From: Schoenoplectus triqueter
Lineage: Eukaryota; Streptophyta; Magnoliopsida; Poales; Cyperaceae
Direction of reading: 5' to 3'
Length of the DNA stretch: 33,221 nucleotides
NCBI GenBank assembly: GCA_964058805.1
Contig: CAXKVV010001596.1
Location: 1 to 33,221, forward strand
How positions within the stretch are numbered: the stretch's first letter is position 1; each line of letters opens with the position of its first letter. Made by a program: the position numbers and the translations under genes. The notes beneath the pieces were generated by a model that ran no database searches, was not told the origin of the DNA, and saw nothing but the letters and a program-made list of their open reading frames with translations. Of this stretch, positions 1 to 10,171 are shown piece by piece.

Positions 1-974
1 AATATAACGAACTAATTCACACACGCTAGGCAGCAATGCAATTTTTGGAATGGAATAAATAGGACTGTTAGTGCTTGACCTTGAATGCTACGCTCAATCA
101 ACGAACAAGATACTTTACTTGTCATGTATAGTAATAAAGTTATTCGTCTTTAATTTGTGTTATTGGACTTTCACAATTTGTTGCCATTTTTTCAACATGT
201 ATCGTCATCTTTTTCCAAATGTTTTGCAATTTTATTCGTGTAAACATTCAAATTCTGATTTTTTTTTAATAAGAAAAAAAACAGCATCAACGACACGTGC
301 TATGCTCTTATAACTTTGTAAGGGCAGCCCTAGCATCTAGTGTTATGAGATATGAAATAGATTCGATAGATAAAGATAATACGACAAACTATTATTCGTT
401 ATGCACCGATTATCAGATTTTAAAATTTTTTGGCATTCATAAAAAAATGTATATAAATATTAATAATTCAAATACAAATAAACTACTAAATATTTTTTTT
501 ATTTTTAAAATAAAAGGTTTTAAAAATACATCATTATGTACGAAATAACTAAAAGACGTCATACTTTTTCTTTAATTTCTATATTTAATATTTGCGAAAC
601 AGTTACATTGCACAAAAAAACAATATACAAGAAATACAGAAATATTTTATATGTTAAATTAAGAAAATATTATTCTTATATTTTTTATAAAAAATATTTT
701 CAACTTTTTGGTAAGACTAATTTTGCATAAAATTTAGGACTTTAAAAGTCAATCTTTATTTAGAGAAAAATGATAGAATAATATCTTTCATGAATTGCTC
801 CTACGATTTATTTTGAGAGTCTGAAAATCATTTCTATTGGATAATTTAATAATCATCAGATCATTGAATTTTATTTATCTATAAAAAGTTGTCATTTTTT
901 TTTTCAAAAATTATATTTGCTTCATGAAGCACGACTAAACTAAATGCTCCAGGAGTACGACCTCTTTGTGCTCT
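1..974. other. Intergenic DNA without a supported gene
   Basis: Very AT-rich. Three short overlapping plus-strand open frames (about 80, 83 and 64 codons, between 71 and 730) have low-complexity Lys/Ile/Tyr/Phe-rich translations that match no family I know. I treat them as chance. Confidence 0.6.
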
Positions 975-1310
975 TAACTCAATCTATATCTAATATTATC
1001 TAAATTTTAGTTTATGTTGCTTAATAAATTCTTTATATCAAAAACTCATGGAAGACTAAAATTTTTTATTTTTTAAATTTTCTAAGTATTTATTTTGAAT
1101 ATTTTAAAACGGCACAATAATAATAATAAAATAATGAATTTTTGCATATTGAAATAAGTCATTTTTTAAATCCAAAATAAATACTTAGCAAAAATCTAAA
1201 AATAAAAAAATTGTACCCTATAATTTTGATATAAAAAAATAGCGAACCATATAAATTAAAATTTAAAAATGATTAAAATTTCTTTTAGTTAGGATCATGG
1301 GCGGCTGTGC
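975..1310. mobile_element. Foldback MITE, family F1, copy 1
   Basis: Left arm about 990-1085 and right arm about 1165-1290 are inverted copies. Each holds the family words TTTATATCAAAA and TTCTAAGTATTTATTTT (or complements), separated by a short loop with an AAT run. The same words in the same order occur in copies at 17.1 and 18.0 kb. Arms are diverged and the outer ends are approximate; a GTGCTCT word sits near both ends. No coding capacity. Confidence 0.65.
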
Positions 1311-1930
1311 TCTTAGAGCACCCTAGTTTTACTTAATTAAGCACAATATATTTTGCACTAAAGTGAGCAAATCTATTGTTGAACTGAGATAGAAACCAAT
1401 GTATGGTTTTATTAATTTTTCTCATTTGCAAAGTTGAAGAGCTGACCGAGAAGCTTCTTTATCTCGGTACAAAAATTCATCACATAATTCTTTTGGAGGG
1501 GATGTCACCCCATGTATGGTACTGATCTTTCATTTTTTTTTCAGGTATCCTTTTTTGCCTGATAATTAATTAATGCTCATGTGATCTTATGTATTTGTGA
1601 TAGTAGCTTTGGCATTTTATAATGTCTCGTGTTATCATCGCCTTTTGTTTTCAATCCTTGATATTCTATGATTGAGAAAAATTAGATTGTTTCTATGATG
1701 CCTAATCAAATTAGTCGAAATTCAATACATTAATTTCCATTAAGTTTGATTCTTTTAGATTAAAGATAGGAACTAGACTATTCCATTTTAAATATGCGTA
1801 AAAATTCTAAGTTAATTTCAAAAGTGCAGTTTCACATGAAGGAAGTCTCCCTTTTAAAAAAAAACAAAAAAGAATATAAATCGTTAAATTAGTATTGACT
1901 TCGACATTTATTAACACGAGTAATTCAATG
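1311..1930. other. Intergenic DNA, nothing recognised
   Basis: AT-rich spacer between two foldback elements. No open frame of note, RNA gene or clear repeat was seen. Confidence 0.5.
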
Positions 1931-2338
1931 CCACAAGTTTTGTGTATCACAAGTTATCACCAACTCATATTTTGATTTATATTTCAAATTTCTATACACA
2001 AATTTTAAATTCAAACTGTTAATCTTATTAATTTTTATAGTAGATATATGCTTCTAAAATTTCATGATTTTTGAAGTTTATTTAATACTAGATCAATACT
2101 ATATCAAATGAGAATAAAATGAATGCATAAAAATTAATCAATCATAATGAACTAGATTATTGTCATTTGATTTAATATTATCAAATGTGCTTCAAAAATT
2201 ATAAAATTTTAGAAGCATATATGTACCATAAAAATTAATAAGATCAATTCTTTGAATTTGAAATTTAAGTATTAAATTTTAAAAATATAAATTAAAAAGT
2301 GAGTTAGCGAGGTATTTTGTGGCATACAAAACTTGTAT
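1931..2338. mobile_element. Foldback MITE with ~170-bp inverted arms
   Basis: The left arm starts with ACAAGTTTTGT (1932-1942) and the right arm ends with ACAAAACTTGT (2327-2337). Inside, AATCTTATTAATTTTTAT and TATATGCTTCTAAAATTT on the left match their complements on the right (about 2190-2260). The loop is about 70 bp. No clear target duplication or coding sequence. It lies just downstream of the purine permease 3' end. Confidence 0.7.
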
Positions 2339-2497
2339 TAAATCAAACCAACTTGAACAAATCACTGTGAATGATATCCAAAGTCTACTGCATGAAATAA
2401 TCTTTATTCTTATGCACAATATAAGCAAAAATTAACTAAATGACGCCAATTATGGGATTACAAATACGAATCAAAATTTCGGTTTACAATGACAACA

Positions 2498-2503
2498 TTT
2501 ATT
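2498..2503 (-). terminator. Polyadenylation signal of the purine permease gene
   Basis: AATAAA on the minus strand about 53 nt after the stop codon. The stretch between is T-rich (TTTTC repeats). A short 3' UTR ending near 2470-2485 is inferred. Confidence 0.5.
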
Positions 2504-2555
2504 GAAGATAACATCAATCTTTAAAAATAAAAAGAAAAAGAAAAGAAAAGAAAAC

Positions 2556-4554
2556 TCAAACCTGACTAATGTTGTCATTCCTTTCAACTTCTCTCCTCTC
2601 TTTCAAATCATCCAGATAATGCTGATACACATATGATGCAAAGCCCCAAATAGCAATTAACATGGCAATAACCTTTACCCCATCCATCTCATCCTTGAAA
2701 AATATCACAGCAAAAACCGGAATCACCGGCAGTGCCAGTGTACTGATCACATTTGAAAAAAGGGAGGAGACTACAAAAATTAAACCCACCACACCAATCG
2801 ATGCAATTTGCCAAGCCACAGCCGTCCCCACCAGTGTCAGGATGTAAGATACCTTGCCAGATGTGAACCCCTCCATTTCTCCTTTCAATCCTCTCCATTC
2901 ACCACTTGCATAAAGACCAATAACTGATGCACATGCAGCAACAAATGATGTATAAATCTGCATATCAAGTACAACCGAGAAGGTTTCTCCCTTGATCACC
3001 TTTTCGAAGGAGAGTTGCATTAAAGAAAGGATCAGAGAGTATGTGGCCGATGCACCTAGAGTTAACACAAAGCCAAGAGCATAATACTTGTGGGACAGAC
3101 CAGATGACCCGTCAGAATCTTCATTCACACCGAGTAAGGCAGCCGAAAACGTTAGTAGAATAACTGAGTTGAATATCAGAGCCGTGAATTTTTGAGAATT
3201 TATGAAGTATGAAAATATTGAATTGAAAGCCAATTGGCTAGCACAAATTAGAGAATAGGTAGAAACAGGAAGGTACAAAAGGCCATAAGAGTACATTAAA
3301 TTGTCACCAGCAATTATGAGGCCCAGGAAGAGGTATACGAGAAAGAGATGAACGAGAGGAGTTGAGGGTGAACTGGAGGTAGTGGAGCGGGGCAAGAACA
3401 GGAGAGCAAGAAACAGGAAAGGGAAGCCGACTGTTTGAACTAAGGTTGCCATCCATTTGCTATTGCCTCCTTGGTTGTAGTAAAACCGGCCAAGCAGGGT
3501 TGCAGCAGTTTGACCAGCTAACAGAAAGAAGACGTTTAGGCCGACCAACAACCACCAGAGGCGGCGTGTAGGTGCACCGATTGAATTTGAGTTGCTTGAG
3601 GTGGGTTTGACTGTAACTGAAGGCACCTCATCCGAATTTGACGGCCCTGGATTGGAAAAAGAATTTAAGAGGGGGCAGTTTTCTGTGGAATGGTACCACA
3701 AATGCAACCCAATATCAGTTATTGTTCAGATCAGTACAGATTGTAGATGCTATTGCTAATTGCTTTTGGTTTCTCCTACAGTTAGGATATGCTGGCCAAC
3801 AGAAAGCATAGTTAAGCATTAATTATTTATTCAGATAAGATAATTGTATTAATGAGCTGTAAACATTCTAGTGGTAATGGCACCTTCAAGGATTAGAGCA
3901 GTACTGAAAGGAAATAGTACTGTCAATTAAAATCAGAAGATAGTATGAAAAGACAAATTGGCCAAAACAGTACAGTACTGATCTGTTACTACTGATAGTC
4001 AAACAATAAAACAGATATCTATAATGATGATGATGATGATAGTACAAACAATAATACAGATATCTATAATAATACTAATAGTACTAATAATAGTACTATA
4101 GACATCCATACACTCGCATTTTCAGTTTTGGAAATTCAAATTAAAAAGAAGCACTATATGTTGTGTATAATTCCACAAAACAGATCACCTGTGACTCACT
4201 GCTTTGAAAGTTGAAACAGTGTTCATCACTTCATCCCATTATGAAGCCACAAATTTGAGGATCATTTAATTGTAGATTGAGTTTCAATTTGACTCAGTCA
4301 AAAGTCAAACAGTTAGCAGGCATAAAAGATAGGAGGTACATGCACATTCATTAGAAAGCTCAGATACATTACTCTCCAATCTTCTCTTTGTATTACGCTC
4401 GGAAATAAAAATAAACTAATAAAATGTGTCCAATTTTAAACTAATGTGGCAATCCAATTTCTATCAGGAAATCTAACACAGAGAAGAAGAGAGAGAAAAG
4501 AAATAGAATAAATAGAATCTGACCTCCAGAGAGAAATCCTCCATTGTTGCCCAT
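2556..4554 (-). CDS. Purine permease (PUP-type purine/cytokinin transporter), two coding exons
   Basis: Multi-pass membrane transporter of the plant PUP family (drug/metabolite transporter superfamily). Characterised members take up adenine, cytokinins or related alkaloids across plasma or internal membranes. Exon 1 is 4554-4524 (31 nt) and exon 2 is 3682-2556. The 841-nt intron has donor GGAG|GTCAGA and acceptor CCACAG|AAAAC. Exon 1 ends in phase 1 and joins in frame as Gly10-Glu11, giving 385 aa, which is normal for the family. The ATG at 3707 lies inside the intron and is probably not the start. The N-terminus (about 1-50) is Ser/Asn/Pro-rich and cytosolic-looking. About ten hydrophobic segments follow, from about residue 52. 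Family hallmarks are GQTAATLLGRFYYNQGGNS (67-85), AGDNLMYSYGLLYLPVSTYS and ICASQLAFN in the middle, and a C-terminal hydrophobic stretch ending FKDEMDGVKVIAMLIAIWGF. No frameshift or internal stop. Family call is firm; substrate and paralogue number cannot be told. Confidence 0.95.
3683..4523 (-). other. Intron of the purine permease gene
   Basis: 841-nt phase-1 intron with donor GTCAGA and acceptor CCACAG. It is AT-rich and holds a (GAT)n run at about 4024-4040 and a degenerate AATACTAATAGTACT patch at about 4069-4100. Confidence 0.8.
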
Positions 4555-4703
4555 GAGTTTCCTCTCTTCGATTTACGAAGAACCCAAAAAAATCGCACGA
4601 AAAAGAGATCTCAGATGGAGTCCACATTTCTCCAAGCTAAGTACAGCGCCATCCTTCTTTCTCGATAAGGTCCTGATATTTTGCGCTTTCTCGCTGTTAT
4701 ATA
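4555..4703 (-). promoter_or_regulatory. Putative TATA box and 5' leader of the purine permease, with an overlapping uORF
   Basis: A TATATAA word lies at 4703-4697 on the minus strand. Transcription about 30 nt downstream would give a leader of roughly 115 nt. That leader would hold an upstream ATG at 4627 with a purine at -3, in another frame. After removal of the intron this uORF runs past the main ATG (4554) and stops in exon 2 after about 47 codons. The transcription start is inferred, so the uORF depends on it. Confidence 0.45.
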
Positions 4704-4919
4704 TTATTAGCGTTGCCATTCTGAATCTCTGATTGAAGTGAGAGACGATCAATAAAGATCCAAGCTTAATCCTTCCATAGATAAACCCTGATTAAATTAA
4801 AAATGAATAAAATAAAGCCTAAACCTACAAACAATAAGGATTAGTGTGAAGATCATAGTCAAGCCCTAATTAGAATTGAAAATGAAAAAGAAATCTCTGA
4901 ATTACATTGGATCATTTTC

Positions 4920-5112
4920 TTAGATGGGCTCTTTCTCTGGTTTAGTAATATTGTATCTAAAAGAAAATTGTCCCATTTCTTACAATGGGCCTAAATTTCA
5001 AGCCCAACTCCAATTTTTCTTTTTATCTTTTTCTGGACTATTGATTGAAATTTTCTTTTCTAAACACATATTAAAAAACACCACGTAAAATTCCACAAAA
5101 TTTAGGGTTTCC
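4920..5112 (-). promoter_or_regulatory. Cluster of Site II (TGGGC) words and a telo-box upstream of the purine permease
   Basis: TGGGC or its complement occurs near 4924, 4985 and 5001, and a TTTAGGGTTT telo-box-like word lies near 5100-5109. In plants these words pair in promoters of genes active in dividing cells (TCP and telo-box binding factors are established). Here they lie about 250-440 bp upstream of the inferred transcription start. The words are seen; the function is inferred. Confidence 0.35.
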
Positions 5113-5471
5113 CCCCTTGATTTTTTTTTTACCCCTGAATTGTCTGATTAATTTTATTGAGAAAAAATATTTAATATCATACATAATGAAGTAATTATGC
5201 AAAGATATCAAAATATAAAGTTCCGTAGACGAAAACTTTCTTCATCAACTTGATTATCTATTACTTTGAGCTTTATTTTGTTGTTATTTTTAATATATAA
5301 AATGTTATTATTTTAATATTTTTTATTAGGTAAGAATATATATTAAATTATTATTTTTTTAATTAGTACCTGATTAGTTAATGAATTTGAACCCAATAAG
5401 CTATTACAATTTGATAATTGTCCCTGACTAAAATCCTGCATCCGCCCATGTTTATTGATGGAGTTGTGTGG
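5113..5471. other. AT-rich spacer, possible degraded hAT-like end
   Basis: The stretch ends in CCTGCATCCGCCC near 5435-5447. Read on the other strand this is GGGCGGATGCAGG, like the GCGGATCCAG end of the element at 32.9 kb. No matching left end or target duplication was found, so only a remnant is suggested. Confidence 0.3.
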
Positions 5472-5480
5472 GCGAGACAA

Positions 5481-5788
5481 CAGTTTTTAGTAATAATAAT
5501 AATTATTAAATTAATATTATTAAAAATAAGAGTGAAAACCATAAAATTTCAAATATATGAATGGCAGCGCGCCACTGTCAGTAGCGCGTTTCATTATTTT
5601 TATAAAACGCATCACTGGCTTCTTATATATACAAAACGCGCAACACCTCTCCATCTCACTTGCGCGGGGTTTGGACGAAACGCGCCACTGGCAGTGGCGC
5701 GCTACCATTCGTATATTTAAAATTTTATGGTTCTCACTCTTATTTTTAATAATATTAATTTAATAATTATTATTATTAATAAAAACTG
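5481..5788. mobile_element. CGCG-rich hairpin MITE, copy 1 (Mutator-like features)
   Basis: The 308-bp element starts CAGTTTTTA and ends TAAAAACTG. Its near-perfect inverted arms are about 100 bp, so it would fold into one long hairpin. Flanks are GCGAGACAA (5472-5480) and GCGAGACAG (5789-5797), a 9-bp target duplication with one mismatch. Long arms plus a 9-bp duplication fit the Mutator superfamily. Arms are AT-rich outside and switch inward to CGCGCCACTG-type sequence. Palindromic CACTG(N)CAGTG words sit next to GCGCG. The asymmetric loop (CTCTCCATCTCACTTGCGCG) gives the orientation. Open frames across it are chance. Confidence 0.8.
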
Positions 5789-5797
5789 GCGAGACAG

Positions 5798-8700
5798 TTT
5801 ACAAAAACATTTAATGCTCATCAGCCCAAAGATACCTAACAAAATTTGAAGTGTTTGTGTCGTATACAGTATATTCATGGACAACATACAGTACACAATC
5901 ACTTTCATGTGCTGGTGCATGTATTATATACCAGTTGGTACGCACACTAACAAGGCTCAGGCATGTGCATGCTATTGCTGTACCACATGATCTGCTTGAA
6001 CAAATTTTGCAATTGGGCAATGAGTGAGTTTCAAGTTGTTGTTTCAGTTTGGGTTTGGTACTTTCTTCATGAGTTTGCTTTCCTCCTCATCTCCATTTCT
6101 TCATAAATGGAGGGATCGTTGATAATCCATTCCAAGGACAGCTCCAACTAGCTATTTGAGAAATGGGTATCTCCAGTTGTGTACAGACTGGGCGTGATCA
6201 ATCCAATCAATTTTAGTATGATTTAGCTGTCTGTGCTTCTGTTTTCATAGTTTAGGTCTAAATATTTCATTTTATTTTTTTGGGTTGGGGGGGGGGGACC
6301 ATTACCACATATACGAAATCAAAATTATTGTACGTCAGGACCAAATTATTTTTGAAATTGGGCCCCATTTCCATCAAATGGAAATACATTCTGATCTGGA
6401 AACGAGATGCAAACAACGGTACTGTCAACTATTTTCCTGTTTGGGATTTGGGCCCACATTTGTACAGGGCTAACACTTGATATCAGAAAAAGCTAAACTC
6501 CACTTTGCCATCTTATGTAATTATGTTAGTTCAAACAAATTTGTGACAAGTGGACTATGACAAATATCCAATTTCTAATGAACATGCCATTGAATTTGTT
6601 TTACTGCCAGACCAGTTTTTGCAAAAAAAAAATTGTGATAAATCCAAATTCAGAACTTGAAAAGTGGTGGAGTCAAGATTCAAAACAGTGGGGTCAACGA
6701 CTAAAATACAAAGTAATTTTCTTTTACAAAATATCAATAATAAATCTACAAAGGTGTTGCAGAAACATAGTAATGAAATGTAATGTACTCTTAACATTTG
6801 CATCCGCTAATTTATTTATTTTTTCTTTTTTTATTTTTGCTGATTTAATTCTATAATATTTGAGACGATAGTGAATAACAACCTTAATTTAATTTGTAGC
6901 ATTATTGAACAATATGCTTAGAATGAATATGTAACATTGGCAGTACAACTAAAAACTTATTAAACCAACCCCCCAATATGTAATACGGATCATTGTTAAA
7001 AAGTTTACAAAACATAGAAGGTTCTCTATTGAATTAAAATGAATGAGCAGTGTTAAAAGATGGAATCTAAACCAATCACTGGTTGGAAATATAATATTTT
7101 GGGGGATTGAATGCTGATTTTGGATGCTTAAAAACCAATTTGCAACTGTGTTCAGCTTTAGTCTTGGATGTCACTTTTTTAGTTAATAATATTTATTTAT
7201 AAAATTAAATTATTAAAATCGAAGAATGATATTTTGAAAAATTGATAGGACACAATAACACAGATAATTATTTTATTTTTCAATGACAATTGTAGAGAAA
7301 GAAAACTAGAATTGAAAAATAATTCCACTCCTAACCGAACATGGGAATTTCCTTTTGGGCCCAAGGACTAGCACCCTAAAAATACGTGGGACGAAAATTA
7401 CTTTTTTCCATCTTAAAAATAAGGAAAAGAAAACAAATATTATGTCCTTATTTTTTGGAAAATAATCGGATTCCCTTTATATTTCTTCTTGACGCTTAAT
7501 AAACTTTTACAATAGTACTGGCGTATATGTAGGTAAATTAGTAGTTATTCAAACTAATTAAATCATGCCACTTTATCCATATTTAAATATACATAGAATA
7601 GTTTGCATTTTATTATTGTTGTTATTAGAACTTAAGAAGAAGAATCTGTCAATTTCCGAAATCAATAATAATATAATCCAAACAACCTCTTTGATTTTCC
7701 TTTTTCTTTAAGGATTTAACTGTACTAAAAATTTTTATGGTGGTTCTGAAATTGTAATAAAGCGAAATATTTAGAAAAAATATTATAGAGACGTCTGATT
7801 AAAAATTAAAGAATGACCAGCAAAAACTAAGTATCGTGTAAATAATTGATGAGCACACAATTGACATGGACATGAAAATATATAGTCTGATAATTTTATC
7901 ATCGTCAAATTAAGATTTGATTTTAAGATTCATGAATATATGCATGATCCTGTTGGTAATTTATACATTTAAAAAAACGTACATGTAAACTTATTTTAAT
8001 TTATTTTAATATTTTTCATAATTTACTTCTTTTTGTTTCTACTACAAAAAAATATTTCACTCTGTTTGAAAAGTAATTAATTATCAAAACATTTTTTGTT
8101 TGGGTAAATGGCCGAATGTATTATGTTTCATCTAAACCATTAATTTCATTCTCTATATTCAGATTACAAAAGTTTCAATTCGTAATTAATCAATTACAAT
8201 GTCACAATCATCAAGCTCAGACTTTATTTTAGACTGTTGGATTTTTCGGATCCATCACTGAAAAAGTTGTTCTAAAACCACAAATGACAATGGAATTGTA
8301 ACTAAAACATGCAGATAAAAAAGTATAAATATTGTACTTAAAATTAATTTGAAACGGAAGTTAAAATTTAAAAAAATAACAATGCAGCATATATTCTGTA
8401 ATGTCGTAACTATTAATGCAAAATTTCCTAGTACGGTCTGGTCGGAATTTACACATTTTCTTGTCAAAATCTATACCCAAAATATTTTATGAGATCAACT
8501 AAATTTCAATGTATATCTCATAAATCTCACTACCTGAATCTTAAATTAATCATTTGCTTTATCAGTTTGATTAGATTAAGAATTACAAATTCCGGTCATC
8601 CGATTGAAGGTAGTCATTATATTGTCTTTGTCAATTTAAGGAGACATCATAATAAATACCAATGACATGTAACATACCTCTTCTATGGTAGACTGCCACA

Positions 8701-8822
8701 AACCGTACATCCATGCCCATCTCAATTAATGGATTAAATGATATGACATAAGCCGCAACCGCAAGGAATGGGATTCTCTTGAAAAGAAAAGGCAGGGATT
8801 CTGACAACAATTTTTTTTTTCT
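5798..8822. other. Intergenic DNA without a supported gene
   Basis: About 3 kb of AT-rich DNA. Part of it (about 5800-6240) is less AT-rich and holds a small perfect hairpin (CTCCATTT, 6-nt loop, AAATGGAG; 6091-6112). There is an 11-G run at 6287-6297. Open frames of 60-99 codons have no family features. Confidence 0.5.
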
Positions 8823-9121
8823 TTTTGACAATTAATTTCATATTAATTTATATAAAAGTAAAATAAAAAATTTTACAAATATATTTTCAAACTTTTAAAT
8901 TAATTATTTTTAATTTCAGTATAATTTGAGTGTCATTTAATATTTCATTAAAGACCGTCAAATTTAAACTGTTAAAATTATTATATAATTTTGATGATTT
9001 TTAACGAAATATCAAATAATACTCAAAATTTAAATACAATCAATCAATTAGTTTAAGAATATGTTTATAATTTTTTATTTTTTTATAACTTTATACAAAA
9101 TTAGTTATAAATTGTCCAAAA
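8823..9121. mobile_element. Foldback MITE, ~130-bp arms
   Basis: The left end TTTTGACAATT (8823-8833) pairs with AATTGTCCAAAA (9110-9121). Inside, TTTAATATTTCATTAAAGA on the left mirrors AACGAAATATCAAATAAT on the right around a short centre near 8970. The arms are imperfect, so this is an old copy. No coding content. Confidence 0.65.
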
Positions 9122-9154
9122 AAAAATTAGTTATCATCCCCAACAAATAAAAAA

Positions 9155-9697
9155 GGGACGTACAATGAAAAGATATCACACCATACCACGAAAGAAAAGT
9201 TCGTGACTCTATCTCGCTCGTGTTTGGCTCGATTTTTTAACAATTCGGATTGAGTTCAGTTTAATTTTTTATTAGTTTGGTTTGAGTTCGTTATTTTTTT
9301 TAATGGCTCAGTTTGGTTCTACTCGTAAATAATTTGATATTAATTATTTTAATGTATTTTAGTTATAAAATCAGTAAAATATTAATAAATTAATTAATAT
9401 AATTAAAATATATATATATATATATTTACGCTGACTATAATTATGTATGATAATATAAAAATATTAATTATTTTTCTAAATTTTATTATAAAATTTATAA
9501 AATATTAGTTTTTTTAACTCTAATTATTTATAATTATATAAAATGAGTATAAAAATTATCATAATTGAGCTTATTTGAAACTCAATCTCAATCTCAACTC
9601 AAGTTCAAACCAGCTCAGTTCATTTTAGATTAATTTAATTTAAATTTAAATTCAATTTAGCATAAATTAAATTGATCATTCATTTACAGCCCTACCT
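9155..9697 (-). repeat. Degenerate dispersed repeat with TAGGGC(T/C)G end, copy 1
   Basis: On the minus strand it begins GTAGGGCTGTAAATGAA near 9697 and runs through GAACTGAGCTGG and GAACTTGAGTTGAGATTGAG words. This is the style of the common plant repeat with a TAGGGCTGcAAA start and GAGCTCG-type interior. The end resembles Ac-like hAT termini. The far end near 9155 (GGGACGTACAATGAA) is a weak candidate partner. It holds an (AT)9 run at about 9408-9425. Confidence 0.4.
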
Positions 9698-10171
9698 ACC
9701 ATAAAGTCATAAACTGACATCCACATGAAATAATACATCTACGCTTTTTCACATTATATTATACTGTCAATTCAACTTGTTTTACAGTTGACAGAGGCAA
9801 AGGTAACACACGCAACGAGATGATGGCCCTGGCACGTGCACACTCAGATCAGAAGTCTCAGATAATCACGTGTGGTCATGAAAAAACATGTGAAAAGTCC
9901 GAGCTGGACTAATGAAGACAGTGATTACATGATAAAACCTAAATCCAATTCATTTTAGTTTGGGATCTGCACGACGAAATTACTGGGTCCCAATCATAAA
10001 TGTTTTTTTCTGGCTTAGAAAACAAAACAATCTGTGTCCGAATCATAAATGCTATTTTTTCATTTGTTTCTTCTTGGCTTGAAAGTACGATCAAAACTCA
10101 AAAACTTGTCCTTGGTTTTTTTTAAATTTTATTTCGATGAATCTTTATTCCTGAATGCAAAAGATACAATG
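9698..10171. other. Spacer with two close G-boxes
   Basis: Less AT-rich stretch. CACGTG occurs at 9833-9838 (GGCACGTGCA) and 9867-9872 (ATCACGTGTG), 34 bp apart, followed by AACATGTG. No gene was found on either side to which these would belong. Confidence 0.35.

Noticed and set aside
71..730. Three overlapping plus-strand open frames that could be pieces of one broken gene
   Set aside because: Translations are low-complexity, rich in Lys/Ile/Tyr/Phe as expected from AT-rich DNA, and match no family I know.
3683..3707. ATG at 3707 as the purine permease start
   Set aside because: The sequence between it and CCACAG looks like the end of an intron, and the upstream exon joins in frame.
5418..5763. 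Open frames of about 60-100 codons across the CGCG MITE
   Set aside because: Both strands are open because the arms mirror each other; similar peptides appear at 28.6 kb from the other copy. They are by-products of the hairpin.
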